Assembly: GCF_012933445.1 (NCBI RefSeq)
Contig: NZ_JABBNC010000036.1
Location: 1-64,000 of the forward strand
Direction of reading: 5' to 3'
DNA length: 64,000 nt
Origin: Actinoplanes sp. TBRC 11911
Lineage (GTDB): Bacteria > Actinomycetota > Actinomycetes > Mycobacteriales > Micromonosporaceae
The translations under genes were made by a program, and so were the position numbers. Below are positions 1 to 8,900 of this stretch, one piece after another. The notes under the pieces are model-generated. The model searched no databases, was not told the origin of the DNA, and saw nothing but the letters and a program-made list of their open reading frames with translations. Within the stretch, counting starts at the first letter, position 1; the number at the start of each line of letters is the position of its first letter.

Positions 1-305
1 GGTGCGGCGGTGTGGGCGGTGCGGCGGTGTGGGCGGTGCGGCGGTGTGGGCGGTGCGGCGGTGTGGGCAGTGCGGCGGTGTGGGCAGTGCGGCGGTGTGG
101 GCAGTGCGGGTAGTGCAGGCGGTGCGGCGGTGTGGGTGGTGCGGGTGGTGCGGGCGGTCAAGCGGGTGCGGGCGGGTGCGGGGGCGGAGGAGTGTGGTTC
201 TGTGCGGGATTGGGCAAGGGCCGGGAGCCGGGTATGGCCTGGTGTGGCGGTCAGAGTGGCCGTAAGACCTAGGGGACTCTTCGCTCGCCGTATCGGGGGA
301 AGGGG
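1..305. repeat. 17-bp GC-rich tandem repeat and non-coding flank
   Basis: Positions 1-102 are six contiguous 17-bp units (GGTGCGGCGGTGTGGGC, the last two beginning AG). The first copy sits on the window edge, so the array may continue outside. From 103 to about 180 the repeat decays into GTGCGGG-type pieces. The array is open in several frames only because it is G-rich and lacks stop-forming triplets; the translations are Arg/Cys/Gly/Val low complexity and do not look like a protein. Nothing recognisable lies between about 180 and 305. Confidence 0.8.
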
Positions 306-920
306 TTAAGGGAGGTCGAAGAGCAGGCAGGTCGATGTTGCGTGGGCCGTCAGTTTGCCCTGGGCGTCGGTCAGGCGGGCCTCGGCCAGGGCGGTGCGCC
401 GGCCCCGCTGCAAGACCGTGCCGGTGCAGGTCAGGTGGCCTGAGGAGAGGGTGACCGGGCGGAGGAACTTGACGTTCAGGTCGAGGCTTGTGTAGCCGGT
501 GCCGGGTGGCAGGGTGCTGTGGACCGAGCAGGCGGCGGCGGTGTCCAGGAGGGTGGCGATCACGCCGCCGTGGACCGTGCCCAAGGGGTTGTAGTGGAAC
601 TCCTGGGGGTCCAGTTCGATGGTGACCGAGCCCTCCGACGCGGTCAGGGCGCCGGCGCCGAGCATGTTGATCACGGGAGGCGGGGGTACGTCGCCGCGGC
701 TCATGGCCTGCAGGAGGTCCAGGCCGCTGAGGGTGCCGATCGCCGCGGCCTGTTGCGCCGGGTCCGTCCAGCTGAACGTGCGGGTGCGCTGGAGCGTCTC
801 GTCGGCCCGCTGGAGCGTCGCCTCGGTGCGCTGGGCGGTCTCCTCGGCTGGCCCCTTGGTGCGCTGGGGCGCCTCGTCGGCTGGCGCTTTGGTGCGCTCG
901 TCGGGCTGGGTCTGGGTCAT
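306..920 (-). CDS. PaaI-family hotdog thioesterase
   Basis: Likely acyl-CoA thioesterase of the PaaI/YbgC-like hotdog fold, acting in the cytoplasm; substrate unknown. The C-terminal ~130 residues carry the hallmark HGGVIATLLDTAAACSVHS helix followed by TSLDLNVKFLRP and a late strand TALAEARLTDAQG. I chose the ATG at 920 (MTQTQPDERTK). A TTG at 956 would leave only 19 bp to the divergent regulator. The first ~45 residues are low complexity with repeated QRT/QRA blocks, not part of the fold and unusual for this family. The divergent HxlR gene at 976 may regulate it. Family confident, exact start less so. Confidence 0.75.
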   Translation of the reverse strand: MTQTQPDERTKAPADEAPQRTKGPAEETAQRTEATLQRADETLQRTRTFSWTDPAQQAAAIGTLSGLDLLQAMSRGDVPPPPVINMLGAGALTASEGSVTIELDPQEFHYNPLGTVHGGVIATLLDTAAACSVHSTLPPGTGYTSLDLNVKFLRPVTLSSGHLTCTGTVLQRGRRTALAEARLTDAQGKLTAHATSTCLLFDLP

Positions 921-975
921 AGAGGCAGGGTCCGGGTGGGTTGCTGCGTCTGTCAAGGAGACTTAGCCTCCTGTC

Positions 976-1452
976 ATGGATTCCACAGCTGCCGCGCTGG
1001 AGTGGTCGATCGAGAACTGCACGATCGGGCGGGCCATGGAGATCCTGGGGGAGAAGTGGACCGTGGTGGTGCTGCGTGAGGTGTTCAACGGGGTGCGGCG
1101 CTTCGATGACATGCGGGTGCGGACCGGGATTCCGCGGCAGGTGCTGACGAATCGGCTGCACTCGCTGGTGGGGCATGGTGTGCTGCGACGCGTGCCGTAT
1201 CAGCAGCCGGGCGCGCGGGTCCGGCACGAGTATCGGCTGACCGAGAAGGGGTTCGACCTGTATCCGGTGATGATCGCTGTCGCCGACTGGGGTAACCGGT
1301 ATCTGGCCGACCCGGAAGGGCCGCCGCTGCAGTTCGTGCATCGTGACTGCGGCGCGGAGGTGCACGCGGGCCTGCGCTGCACGCACGGGCACGACGTCGG
1401 CGAATTCCGGCAGGTGCTGCCGCGGCCCGGACCGGGTACGCGGCGTCGATGA
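976..1452 (+). CDS. HxlR-family winged-helix transcriptional regulator
   Basis: DNA-binding regulator of 158 residues. The N-terminal two thirds is a typical HxlR winged helix: C-T-I-GRAMEILGEKWTVVVLREV, then RFDDMRVRTGIPRQVLTNRL and the wing ending in YRLTEKG. A Cys in the N-terminal part (ENCTIG) matches the position of redox or electrophile-sensing Cys in HxlR/HypR proteins, and a Cys/His-rich tail (HRDCG...LRCTHGH) could bind metal. Its stop overlaps the start of the MFS gene by 4 bp, so the two are co-transcribed and it probably controls the exporter. The leader contains AAGGAG and CCTCCT as an inverted pair (955-972) just before the ATG. Confidence 0.88.
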   Translation: MDSTAAALEWSIENCTIGRAMEILGEKWTVVVLREVFNGVRRFDDMRVRTGIPRQVLTNRLHSLVGHGVLRRVPYQQPGARVRHEYRLTEKGFDLYPVMIAVADWGNRYLADPEGPPLQFVHRDCGAEVHAGLRCTHGHDVGEFRQVLPRPGPGTRRR

Positions 1453-3011
1453 GCCCGCTGCGTAACCGGATCTTCCGTTCGTTGTGGATCGCGGTGCTGG
1501 CCAGCAACGTCGGCACCTGGATGCAGACGGTCGGGGCGCAGTGGCTGGTGGTGCGCGAGCCGGACGCGGCCACCTGGGTGAGCCTGGTGCAGGTGGCCAC
1601 GATGACGCCGGTGCTGCTGCTCGCGCTGCCGTCGGGGGCGCTGGCCGACGAACTGGATCGGCGGTTGCTGCTGCTCGGCGTGCAGGTCGGGCTGTTCGCG
1701 ACGGGGGCGGCGCTGGCGGTGCTGACCTGGCTGGATCTGATGCCGCCGGGGTTGCTGTTGTTCTTCACGTTCCTGCTGGGCGTCGGTCAGGCGTTGACCC
1801 TGCCGACGTGGCAGGCGGTGATCCCGGAGGTGGTGGCGCGCGACGAGTTGCCGGCGGCGTCGGCGCTGGGTGCGGTGAACACGAATCTGGCGCGTTCGGC
1901 CGGTCCGGCGGTGGCCGGGTTGATCGTGGCGCAGGTCGGTTCGGCGGCGGTGTTCGGTCTCAATGCCCTCTCGTACGCGGTGTTCGCCGTGGCCCTGCTG
2001 CGGTGGCGGCGGCCGCGAAAAACCGGCCCGTCACACCCGGAACGCTTCGGCCCGGCGGTGCACGCCGGTGAGCACTACGTGCGGTATTCGCCGGTGGTCA
2101 CCCGCCTGCTCGCCCGGGTCGTGCTTTTCGTGCTGCCGGGCAGTGTGGTCTGGGGCCTGCTGCCGCTGGTCGCGCATCAGGAGCTGGGTCTGGGGGCGAG
2201 CGGATACGGCATTCTGCTGGCCGCCCTCGGTGTCGGCGCGATCATCGGGGCGTTGCTGATGCCGCGTATCCGCCGGGGTCTCTCGCCGGGCAAGTTGATC
2301 GTCATCGCGGGCCTGATCTACGGTGCCGCGTTGATCGTGGTCGCGGTGGTGTCGTCGACGGCCGCCGTGATCGTCGCGTTGGTCGCCGCGGGTCTGGCCT
2401 GGATGACGCTGGTGTCGCGGATGAACGCGACGCTGCAGCTGTTTTTGCCGAACTGGGTACGCGCCCGCGGCTTCGGCATCTATCAGGTGGTCTTCGCCGG
2501 GTCGCAGGCCGTGGGCGCGCTGATCTGGGGCCAGGTCACCGAGGCGACCAGTCTGCGCACGACGTTCCTGACGGCGGCGGCGCTGATGCTCGCCGGCACC
2601 GCGACGGTCCGGCTGTTACCGGTCTACGAGCAGGACGGCGCCGACCGCAGCCCGGCGATCTTCTGGGCCGAGCCGCACATCATGCTGCAGCCGCACCTGG
2701 ACGAAGGCCCGGTGCTGGTCACTGCCGTCTACCGGGTCGACGAGCCGAATGTGGACGCGTTCGTCGCGGCGATGGAGACCGTGCGCGGCACGCGGCTGCG
2801 GACCGGGGCGAGCCGGTGGGGGCTGTTCCGCGACGGGGAGCAACCCGATAAATTCACCGAAATCTATCAAATCCCGACGTGGGAGGAGCACCTGCGGCAG
2901 CACCAGGGCCGGCTGACCGGCAGCGACGAGCAGGCCGAGGAGAAGGCGGTGGCGCTGGCGCGCGGACCGGCGGAGGTTACCCATCTACTCCCCGCCGAAC
3001 CAGGCGATTAG
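1449..3011 (+). CDS. MFS exporter with C-terminal ABM-like domain
   Basis: Major facilitator of the EntS/MFS_3 type, 520 residues. About twelve hydrophobic segments fill residues 1-400, beginning RNRIFRSLWIAVLASNVGTWMQ, which is typical of this subfamily. After the membrane part, residues ~415-510 form a soluble domain resembling an antibiotic-biosynthesis-monooxygenase (dimeric alpha-beta barrel) fold: VLVTAVYRVDEPNVDAFVAAM, then RWGLFRDGEQPDKFTEIYQIPTWEEHLRQH (quoted in parts). This fusion is known in actinobacterial MFS_3 proteins. ATGA overlap with the HxlR gene suggests regulator-exporter pairing. Substrate unknown. Confidence 0.85.
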   Translation: MSPLRNRIFRSLWIAVLASNVGTWMQTVGAQWLVVREPDAATWVSLVQVATMTPVLLLALPSGALADELDRRLLLLGVQVGLFATGAALAVLTWLDLMPPGLLLFFTFLLGVGQALTLPTWQAVIPEVVARDELPAASALGAVNTNLARSAGPAVAGLIVAQVGSAAVFGLNALSYAVFAVALLRWRRPRKTGPSHPERFGPAVHAGEHYVRYSPVVTRLLARVVLFVLPGSVVWGLLPLVAHQELGLGASGYGILLAALGVGAIIGALLMPRIRRGLSPGKLIVIAGLIYGAALIVVAVVSSTAAVIVALVAAGLAWMTLVSRMNATLQLFLPNWVRARGFGIYQVVFAGSQAVGALIWGQVTEATSLRTTFLTAAALMLAGTATVRLLPVYEQDGADRSPAIFWAEPHIMLQPHLDEGPVLVTAVYRVDEPNVDAFVAAMETVRGTRLRTGASRWGLFRDGEQPDKFTEIYQIPTWEEHLRQHQGRLTGSDEQAEEKAVALARGPAEVTHLLPAEPGD

Positions 3012-3099
3012 CCGGATGTTTCGGTTTTATTCCGATTAGTCTTCACGATGAGTCATCCCGCCGGCCCCGGCGTCGACGCGCTCAACGGAGAGCTGTCGC

Positions 3100-5835
3100 A
3101 TGAAGATCGAGTCTGTGCGCCGCCTGCGCGGTCCGAACGTGTACCTTTCCCGTCCGGCCGTGGTCTGCCGCGTGCGCCTCGAGGAACTGACCGGCCGGGA
3201 GACGTCCGACGTCACCGGCTTCGCCGAGCGGCTGCTGCGCACGGTGCCCGGCCTGGCCGAGCATCATTGCGCCGCGGGGGCGCCCGGGGGCTTCGTCAGC
3301 CGGCTGCGCGGCGGCACCTACTTCGGGCACGTCACCGAGCACGTCTGCCTGGAACTCTCCCAGCTCGTCGGGCGCGACGTCAGCTTCGGCCGGACCGTCT
3401 CGACCGGGGAGCCGGGCTGCTACGACCTCATCCTGGAATGCCCGGTGGACGAGCCCGCCGACTCGGCCGTGCCCGCCGAGCTGCTGCGGATGGCGGTAGC
3501 GCTGGTCACCGAGATCGAGTCCGGTGCCGTCCCGGCGGACCTCGGCGATCGGCTCAAAAGCCTGACCACGCTCGCCGAACGGGAGGCGACCGGGCCGAGC
3601 ACCCAGGCGATCATCGCGGCCGCCCGACGGCGCGGCATCCCGGTCGAGCGGCTCGGCGATCTCAGCCTGGTACGCCTCGGCTGGGGCACCCGCCGGCGCC
3701 TGGCCTGGGCCGCGATGACCGACCGCACCAGCGGCCTCGGCATCGACGTGTCCTGCGACAAGGAGGTCACCCGGCGGCTGCTCGCCGACGCCGGGGTGCC
3801 GATCGCGGACGGCGGCGTGGCCCGCACGGTGCAGGCCGCGGTCGCGCTGCTGGCGTCGCTCGGCGGCCCGGTGGTCGTCAAGCCGCGCCGGGGCCGGCAG
3901 GGCGAGCACGTGCGGATGGAACTGCGTACAGCGGACGAGGTGGAGCGCGCGTTCCACGCGGCCGGCGGCGACGTCGTGGTGGAACGCCAGCTCGGCGGAC
4001 GCGACTATCGGGTGCTGGTGGTCGCCGGCGAGGTGGTGGCGGCCGCCGAGCGGATCGCCGCGCACGTGGTCGGCGACGGGGAGGCCACGGTCGCCGAGCT
4101 GATCGAGCGCACCAACGCCGATCCGCGGCGCGGCACCGGGCATTCGCGGGTGCTGACCCGGATCACGCCGGACGAGCCGTTGCTGGCCGCGCAGGGCCGC
4201 ACGCTGGACTGCGTGCCGGCCGCCGGAGACGAGGTCTGGCTCGCCCAAACCGCAAACCTTTCCACCGGCGGTACGGCGTACGACGTCACCGACCGCCTGC
4301 ATCCGGACGTGACCCGGTTGTGCTTGCGGGTCGCGGACCTGCTCGGGCTCGACATCGCGGGCATCGACCTGCGGCTGCCGGACATCGCCGCGCCGGTACC
4401 GCCGCCGTCCGTGCTGCCGTCGGACGAGGACGTGCCGGGCGGCGTGATCGAGGTGAACGCGGTGCCGGGGCTGCGCATGCACCTGGCGCCGGTGCGGGGG
4501 CGCTCGCGCGACGTGGGCGACGCGATCGTGCGGGCGATGTTCCCGGGCGGCTCCGACGGGCGGATCCCGACGGCCGCGGTGACCGGCACGAACGGCAAGA
4601 CCACGGTGGCTCGGTTGACCGCTCATCTGCTGTCCGGCGGCGGGCGGCGGGTCGGTCTCACCACCACCGACGACGTACGCATCGACGGCCGCACCGTGTT
4701 CCGCGCGGACGCGACCGGGCCGCTGTCGGCGCAGATGGTGCTCGGCGACCCGGCGGTGGAGGCGGCCGTGCTCGAGACGGCCCGGGGCGGGCTGGTGCGG
4801 CGGGGGCTGGGCTACGACTGGACCGACGTCGGCGTGATCACCAACATCACCGCGGATCACCTGGGGCAGGACGGGCTGGCCACCATCGACGATCTCGCGC
4901 ACGTGAAGGCGCTGGTGGCCGAGCGGGTACGGGACGGCGGGACGCTCGTGCTGAACGCCGACGACCCGTGGGTGCGCAGTCTCGTCGAACGGCCCCGGGT
5001 GCGGGCCGACCGCAAGCGGGTGGTCTGGTTCGGGCTCGATCCGCGGCAGCCGGTGGTGGAGCGGCACCTGGCCGGGGGCGGGACAGCGTACGTGCTGGAG
5101 GACGGGTGGCTCACGCAGGCCACCGGGGCGCGGCGGACGCCGTTGGTGCGGTTGGCGGAGGTGCCCGGGGCGTACGGGGGAGCGGCACCCCATGTCGTGG
5201 CCGATGTGCTCGCCGCCTGTGCCGCCGCGCGTGCTCTCGGAGCCGGGCAGGAGACGGTCGTCCGACGTCTGTCCGAGTTCGACCCCGCCGTGGACAATCC
5301 TGGGCGGGGCACTCTGCTGCGCTTAAACGATATTTCGGTATTTGTCGACTACGCGCACAACCCGGCGGCGCTGGCGGCGACCCTACGGACCCTGCACCGG
5401 CTCTGGGGAGCGGGCCGGTGCGTGGCGGCGGTGACCCTGCCCGGCGACCGCCGCGACGATCAGCTGGCCGCGTGTGCCCAGGTGGTGGCCGACGGCGTCA
5501 CCCGGGTCGTGCTGTACGAGGACGAGGACCCGCGCGGCCGGTCCCGCGGCGAGGTGTCCACTCTGGTGGAACGCGAGATGCGGGCCCGCCGGTCGCAGCT
5601 GCGCGCGGTCCGCGCGGACGGCTACCGGGACGCGGTGACCACGGCCGTGCGTCTGGCCCGGCCCGGTGACGTGGTGCTGGTGCTCTTCGAGAAGCTGGCG
5701 CCGATGATGTCGCTGCTCGCCTCGATGGGTGCCACGGCCGGCGAGATGCCGGTCGGTGCGCTGGCCAAGGCGCCCGGCGCGATCGCCGCCCCGGCCCGGG
5801 ATCTGCTCAGCGGTACACCGTCCGTGCTCACCTGA
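3100..5835 (+). CDS. cphA: Cyanophycin synthetase-like ATP-grasp/Mur ligase
   Basis: Two-step ATP-dependent ligase that in the family makes multi-L-arginyl-poly-L-aspartate. Order: N-terminal CphA domain (~1-160, with RGGTYFGHVTEHVCLELS), ATP-grasp (~210-480, with VVKPRRGRQGEHV, TGHSRVLTRI, TANLSTGGTAYDVTD and VIEVNAVPGLRMH), and Mur ligase (~485-880) with P-loop TGTNGKTT (Lys500), LETARGGLVRRGLG, NITADHLG and VDYAHNP. The whole order matches cyanobacterial CphA at 911 versus ~875 residues. The start has GGAG 8-10 bp upstream. No cyanophycinase (cphB) or second cphA lies in the window, so the real product is open: cyanophycin or another amino-acid polymer. Ends 500 bp before the kinase gene. 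Confidence 0.88.
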   Translation: MKIESVRRLRGPNVYLSRPAVVCRVRLEELTGRETSDVTGFAERLLRTVPGLAEHHCAAGAPGGFVSRLRGGTYFGHVTEHVCLELSQLVGRDVSFGRTVSTGEPGCYDLILECPVDEPADSAVPAELLRMAVALVTEIESGAVPADLGDRLKSLTTLAEREATGPSTQAIIAAARRRGIPVERLGDLSLVRLGWGTRRRLAWAAMTDRTSGLGIDVSCDKEVTRRLLADAGVPIADGGVARTVQAAVALLASLGGPVVVKPRRGRQGEHVRMELRTADEVERAFHAAGGDVVVERQLGGRDYRVLVVAGEVVAAAERIAAHVVGDGEATVAELIERTNADPRRGTGHSRVLTRITPDEPLLAAQGRTLDCVPAAGDEVWLAQTANLSTGGTAYDVTDRLHPDVTRLCLRVADLLGLDIAGIDLRLPDIAAPVPPPSVLPSDEDVPGGVIEVNAVPGLRMHLAPVRGRSRDVGDAIVRAMFPGGSDGRIPTAAVTGTNGKTTVARLTAHLLSGGGRRVGLTTTDDVRIDGRTVFRADATGPLSAQMVLGDPAVEAAVLETARGGLVRRGLGYDWTDVGVITNITADHLGQDGLATIDDLAHVKALVAERVRDGGTLVLNADDPWVRSLVERPRVRADRKRVVWFGLDPRQPVVERHLAGGGTAYVLEDGWLTQATGARRTPLVRLAEVPGAYGGAAPHVVADVLAACAAARALGAGQETVVRRLSEFDPAVDNPGRGTLLRLNDISVFVDYAHNPAALAATLRTLHRLWGAGRCVAAVTLPGDRRDDQLAACAQVVADGVTRVVLYEDEDPRGRSRGEVSTLVEREMRARRSQLRAVRADGYRDAVTTAVRLARPGDVVLVLFEKLAPMMSLLASMGATAGEMPVGALAKAPGAIAAPARDLLSGTPSVLT

Positions 5836-6336
5836 CACGCGGGCGCGAAAATTTGGCACATCGAATGAGATGATCAGCTATCGGCGTCGTCCGATCAGGT
5901 GGTATTGCACTGGTCAACACTTCAACAATTGCCATACGGCCAGTAATACTTCGGACATTGAAGATCGCCATTGGCAAACCCGTTCCGTCACGTCTTGGCA
6001 ACGTCGGGTGTATCGGTCTTTACAGGACGATGAAAAGATCTCGCGTTGCCCCGCCTGGCCTAGTGGGCATTTAGGACTAATTCCGGCATTTGGTCGTGAC
6101 GCTCAGTCGTGGATCCGACTTTCCGGTGCCTTGCGCGCGAGCCGCGAAAGTGCGTCCCGATGCCAACTGACCGTGACGAGTCCCAGGTAGACGGCCATGT
6201 GAGCGCGCTTGATACCAGCCGATCATCCGCTAACATCCCTGCCGTCGATGGGGCAAGCTCGGTCCACGTGGCGGGCCGGTCTCGCCCCGGCGTCGGGTGG
6301 CATGGCGGTGCGACCCGATGATTCTTCGAAGCGCGC
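5836..6336. other. Non-coding gap with AT-richer stretch before kinase gene
   Basis: A 501-bp gap between cphA and the kinase gene. From about 5850 to 6070 the sequence is visibly AT-richer than the rest of the window. An open frame beginning near 5868 lacks third-position GC bias, a ribosome site and any recognisable motif, so I do not call it. The gap probably holds the kinase promoter and possibly the cphA 3' end; TAATAC at about 5943 with TTCAAC 17 bp upstream is only a weak promoter match. No tRNA or repeat seen. Confidence 0.5.
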
Positions 6337-8628
6337 ATGTGGGGGCACATGAGCACGTCGGACCTCCCCGGTTCGAGTCTGCTGGCCGGCCGTTATCGGC
6401 TGGTCGAGCGGCTCGGCGCCGGCGGTATGTCAGTGGTGTGGCGAGGGTTCGACGAGGTCCTCGGACGCCAGGTCGCGGTCAAGGTGTTGCCGCCGTCGAC
6501 CAGTGCCGACCCGTCGTTCCGGCGGCGGCTGAGGGCCGAGGCGCAGGCCGCGGCACGACTCAGCCATCCAAACATTACAAATGTGTACGACTATGGCGAG
6601 GCGACCACCGTCGACGGTGAGCCGGTTCCCTATGTCGTGATGGAGCTGATCGACGGCGAGTCGCTCGCCGCCGTTCTGGCCCGCGTGCGCAAGCTGCCGT
6701 GGCAGCACGCCGCGCGGATAACGGCCGACGTGGCCGCGGCGCTCGCCGCCGCGCACGCGCGCGGCATCGTGCACCGGGACGTCACCCCGGCGAACGTCAT
6801 GCTCACCCAGACCGGCGCCAAGGTGGTCGACTTCGGCATCTCGGCCCTGATCGGCGAGAACGACATCGACCCCGACGGCAGCCTGCTCGGCACCCCGGCC
6901 TATCTGGCTCCCGAGCGCCTCGAGGGCGGCCAGGTCAGCCCGGCCACCGACGTGTACGCGGTGGGTCTGCTGATCTACCGCACGCTGATCGGCCAGCTGC
7001 CGTGGGACGTCGGCACCACCACCGCGTTGCTGCGCGCCCACCAGTACGTCGAGCCCGACCCGTTGCCGCAGGTCGACGGCCTGCCGCCGGCGATCTCCGC
7101 GCTGGTCGGCCGCTGTCTGGAGAAGCGTCCGGCGGACCGGCCGTCCAGCGCCGAGCTCGCGCACGTGCTGGCCGGCATCTCGGCCGGTGCGCCGCCGGTC
7201 GCCCGGGGATATGTCCCGGACTGGTCGGGCAGCGCCGAGGACACGCACATCCTGCCGGGCCCACGGTCCTATCCGGACGTGTGGGCCGCGCCGGGTTCGC
7301 CGTCGGTCGCGCCGCCGTTCTCGGGGCCACCGGTCTCGCCCGCGGCGCCGCCGATCGCACCGGCGGCAGCGGCGGCAGCAGCCGCGGCTGCCGCATCCGG
7401 TAGCGGCGCTGGTTCGGGCGGCGCACCCGGCTCGGGTGGCGCAGCCGGTTCGGGTGGCGCAGCCGGTTCGGGCGGCGGATCCGGATCGGGTAGCGGGCCC
7501 GGCTCGGGCGGCGGGAATGGCTCGGATGGCTCGGGCGAGTCCGCGGCCGCGTCCGAGGGGGCCGCGGCACCGGTGCGGAACAGCGGTTTCGCGGCGCTCA
7601 AGTCCGGGCCGGTCATGCCGCCGCCGCCGAGCAGTGCGCTGCGGCCGGCGATCGGCGGCCAGGCCCCGGCCTCGGGGCCGCCGTCGCGCGACGACGGCCC
7701 GGGATCCTCCCGGCCCGGGGGCCGCGGCGTGCACGGCAAGACCCGGCGGATCCTGGTCGTGGCGGGTGCGGTGGTGGCGCTGGCGCTCGGCATGTACGGG
7801 TGGAGCCTCGCCAGCGACACGGGCAACAACACACCGGCCGCCGCGGCCGGTCCGCAGCCGAGCGTGGTGCCGCCCACCGGTCATTGCGTGGTCAGCTACG
7901 CGGTCTGGTCGGACGACGGCGGCAAGTTCAAGGCCGAGGTCACCCTCGCCAACCGGGCGGACACGCCGGTCAAGGACTGGACGCTCTGGTTCATCATGCC
8001 CGGCGACCAGGTCGTCTCCGGCAACGGCAAGGTCGCCCTGAAGCAGGACAGCACCCAGGTCACGGTCTCCTCGGCCACCCCGCTGAACCCGCAGAAGGCG
8101 GTGACGCTGCCGCTTACCGGGCGCTATACGGCGAGCAACGCGGCACCGCTGGCCTTCTCGCTGAACCGGCAGACCTGCGAGACGTTCGTGTCGTCCAAGC
8201 CGGGCGAGCCGTCCCGCCAGGTCGAGCATTTGTCGGACGGAACGACGCGGCTGGGCCAGCCCCCGTCGGCGAACAACCCGCTCCCGGGGATCTCGGTCGG
8301 CCCAGACGGCGTGGTCGACATCAAGCCGACACCGACCACGGCCGGACCAACCCCGACCCTAACCGGCGGCCCATCGACCACGCCAACGACAAAGATTCCT
8401 CCGCCTCCTCCCCCGGACCAAGACTCCTCCGAGCCGACAACCCAACCGACTACGACCGAGCCGACCACCCCGGTTGAAACCCCGTCGTCCCCGAACGGCG
8501 GCGGCACGAGGTGTGACGTGGACGCCGGGGAATGCTCCGAGGAACCCGTCGACGGCTCCGAGCCAGGCGGCGACGACACGAATCCGGGCGGGGGCGGCGC
8601 TCCGCCGAATCTCAGTTCATCGAACTAA
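6337..8628 (+). CDS. Membrane Ser/Thr protein kinase with CBM2-like sensor domain
   Basis: Transmembrane Hanks-type kinase, 763 residues. Kinase domain ~18-280: glycine loop LGAGGMSVVW, AVKVL lysine, HRDVTPANV catalytic loop (~146-154), DFGIS and GTPAYLAPE. Then a ~190-residue Ala/Gly/Ser/Pro linker, a single membrane helix (~472-494, RRILVVAGAVVALALGMYG), and an extracellular domain (~517-613) bounded by two Cys (GHCVVSYAVW...RQTCETF). It reads like family 2 carbohydrate-binding modules: GGKFKAEVTLANRADTPVKD followed by WTLWF. A Thr/Pro-rich tail follows. Two of the three surface Trp positions of cellulose-binding CBM2a appear lost. ATG 6337 is used; ATG 6349, closely preceded by GGGGG, is an alternative. 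A perfect hairpin terminator follows. The ligand is unknown. Confidence 0.9.
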   Translation: MWGHMSTSDLPGSSLLAGRYRLVERLGAGGMSVVWRGFDEVLGRQVAVKVLPPSTSADPSFRRRLRAEAQAAARLSHPNITNVYDYGEATTVDGEPVPYVVMELIDGESLAAVLARVRKLPWQHAARITADVAAALAAAHARGIVHRDVTPANVMLTQTGAKVVDFGISALIGENDIDPDGSLLGTPAYLAPERLEGGQVSPATDVYAVGLLIYRTLIGQLPWDVGTTTALLRAHQYVEPDPLPQVDGLPPAISALVGRCLEKRPADRPSSAELAHVLAGISAGAPPVARGYVPDWSGSAEDTHILPGPRSYPDVWAAPGSPSVAPPFSGPPVSPAAPPIAPAAAAAAAAAAASGSGAGSGGAPGSGGAAGSGGAAGSGGGSGSGSGPGSGGGNGSDGSGESAAASEGAAAPVRNSGFAALKSGPVMPPPPSSALRPAIGGQAPASGPPSRDDGPGSSRPGGRGVHGKTRRILVVAGAVVALALGMYGWSLASDTGNNTPAAAAGPQPSVVPPTGHCVVSYAVWSDDGGKFKAEVTLANRADTPVKDWTLWFIMPGDQVVSGNGKVALKQDSTQVTVSSATPLNPQKAVTLPLTGRYTASNAAPLAFSLNRQTCETFVSSKPGEPSRQVEHLSDGTTRLGQPPSANNPLPGISVGPDGVVDIKPTPTTAGPTPTLTGGPSTTPTTKIPPPPPPDQDSSEPTTQPTTTEPTTPVETPSSPNGGGTRCDVDAGECSEEPVDGSEPGGDDTNPGGGGAPPNLSSSN

Positions 8629-8636
8629 CGGCTCCT

Positions 8637-8677
8637 GATCGGCCGCCCGGCAAAAAGCGCAAGCCGGGCGGCCGATC
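8637..8677 (+). terminator. Strong hairpin after kinase gene
   Basis: Perfect 15-bp inverted repeat, GATCGGCCGCCCGGC at 8637-8651 and its complement at 8663-8677, with the 11-nt loop AAAAAGCGCAA. It begins 8 bp after the kinase stop codon. There is no T-run, as is common in high-GC actinobacteria, so intrinsic termination is likely but inferred from structure. Confidence 0.8.
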
Positions 8678-8900
8678 GCGGCGTTAGGGTGGAAGCGGTC
8701 ATTCGCCCGGCTAATGCCGAACCCGCTCGGCGTGGCTGCCGGGTGACGGCCCCCACGCAGGGAAGATGTGGTGATGGGTCCCTACGCGGGGAACATTGAA
8801 GAGCAGGCATCGCTTGGCGGATTCGCGGGTCTGAAACACCGCTAAGCGGGCATTAGCTCCGGGAGCGTGCCAAGCAGTCGTACATCGGGGGAGTTCGACC

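Noticed and set aside
3082..5193. Long minus-strand open frame opposite cphA
   Set aside because: Antisense shadow of an intact cphA; no ribosome site or motif.
5868..6190. Plus-strand open frame in the AT-richer gap before the kinase
   Set aside because: No third-position GC bias, no ribosome site, no motif; mixed Trp/Arg/Ser composition looks random.
6365..6385. tRNA T-loop-like GGTTCGAGTC
   Set aside because: Lies inside the kinase coding sequence and no cloverleaf can be formed around it.
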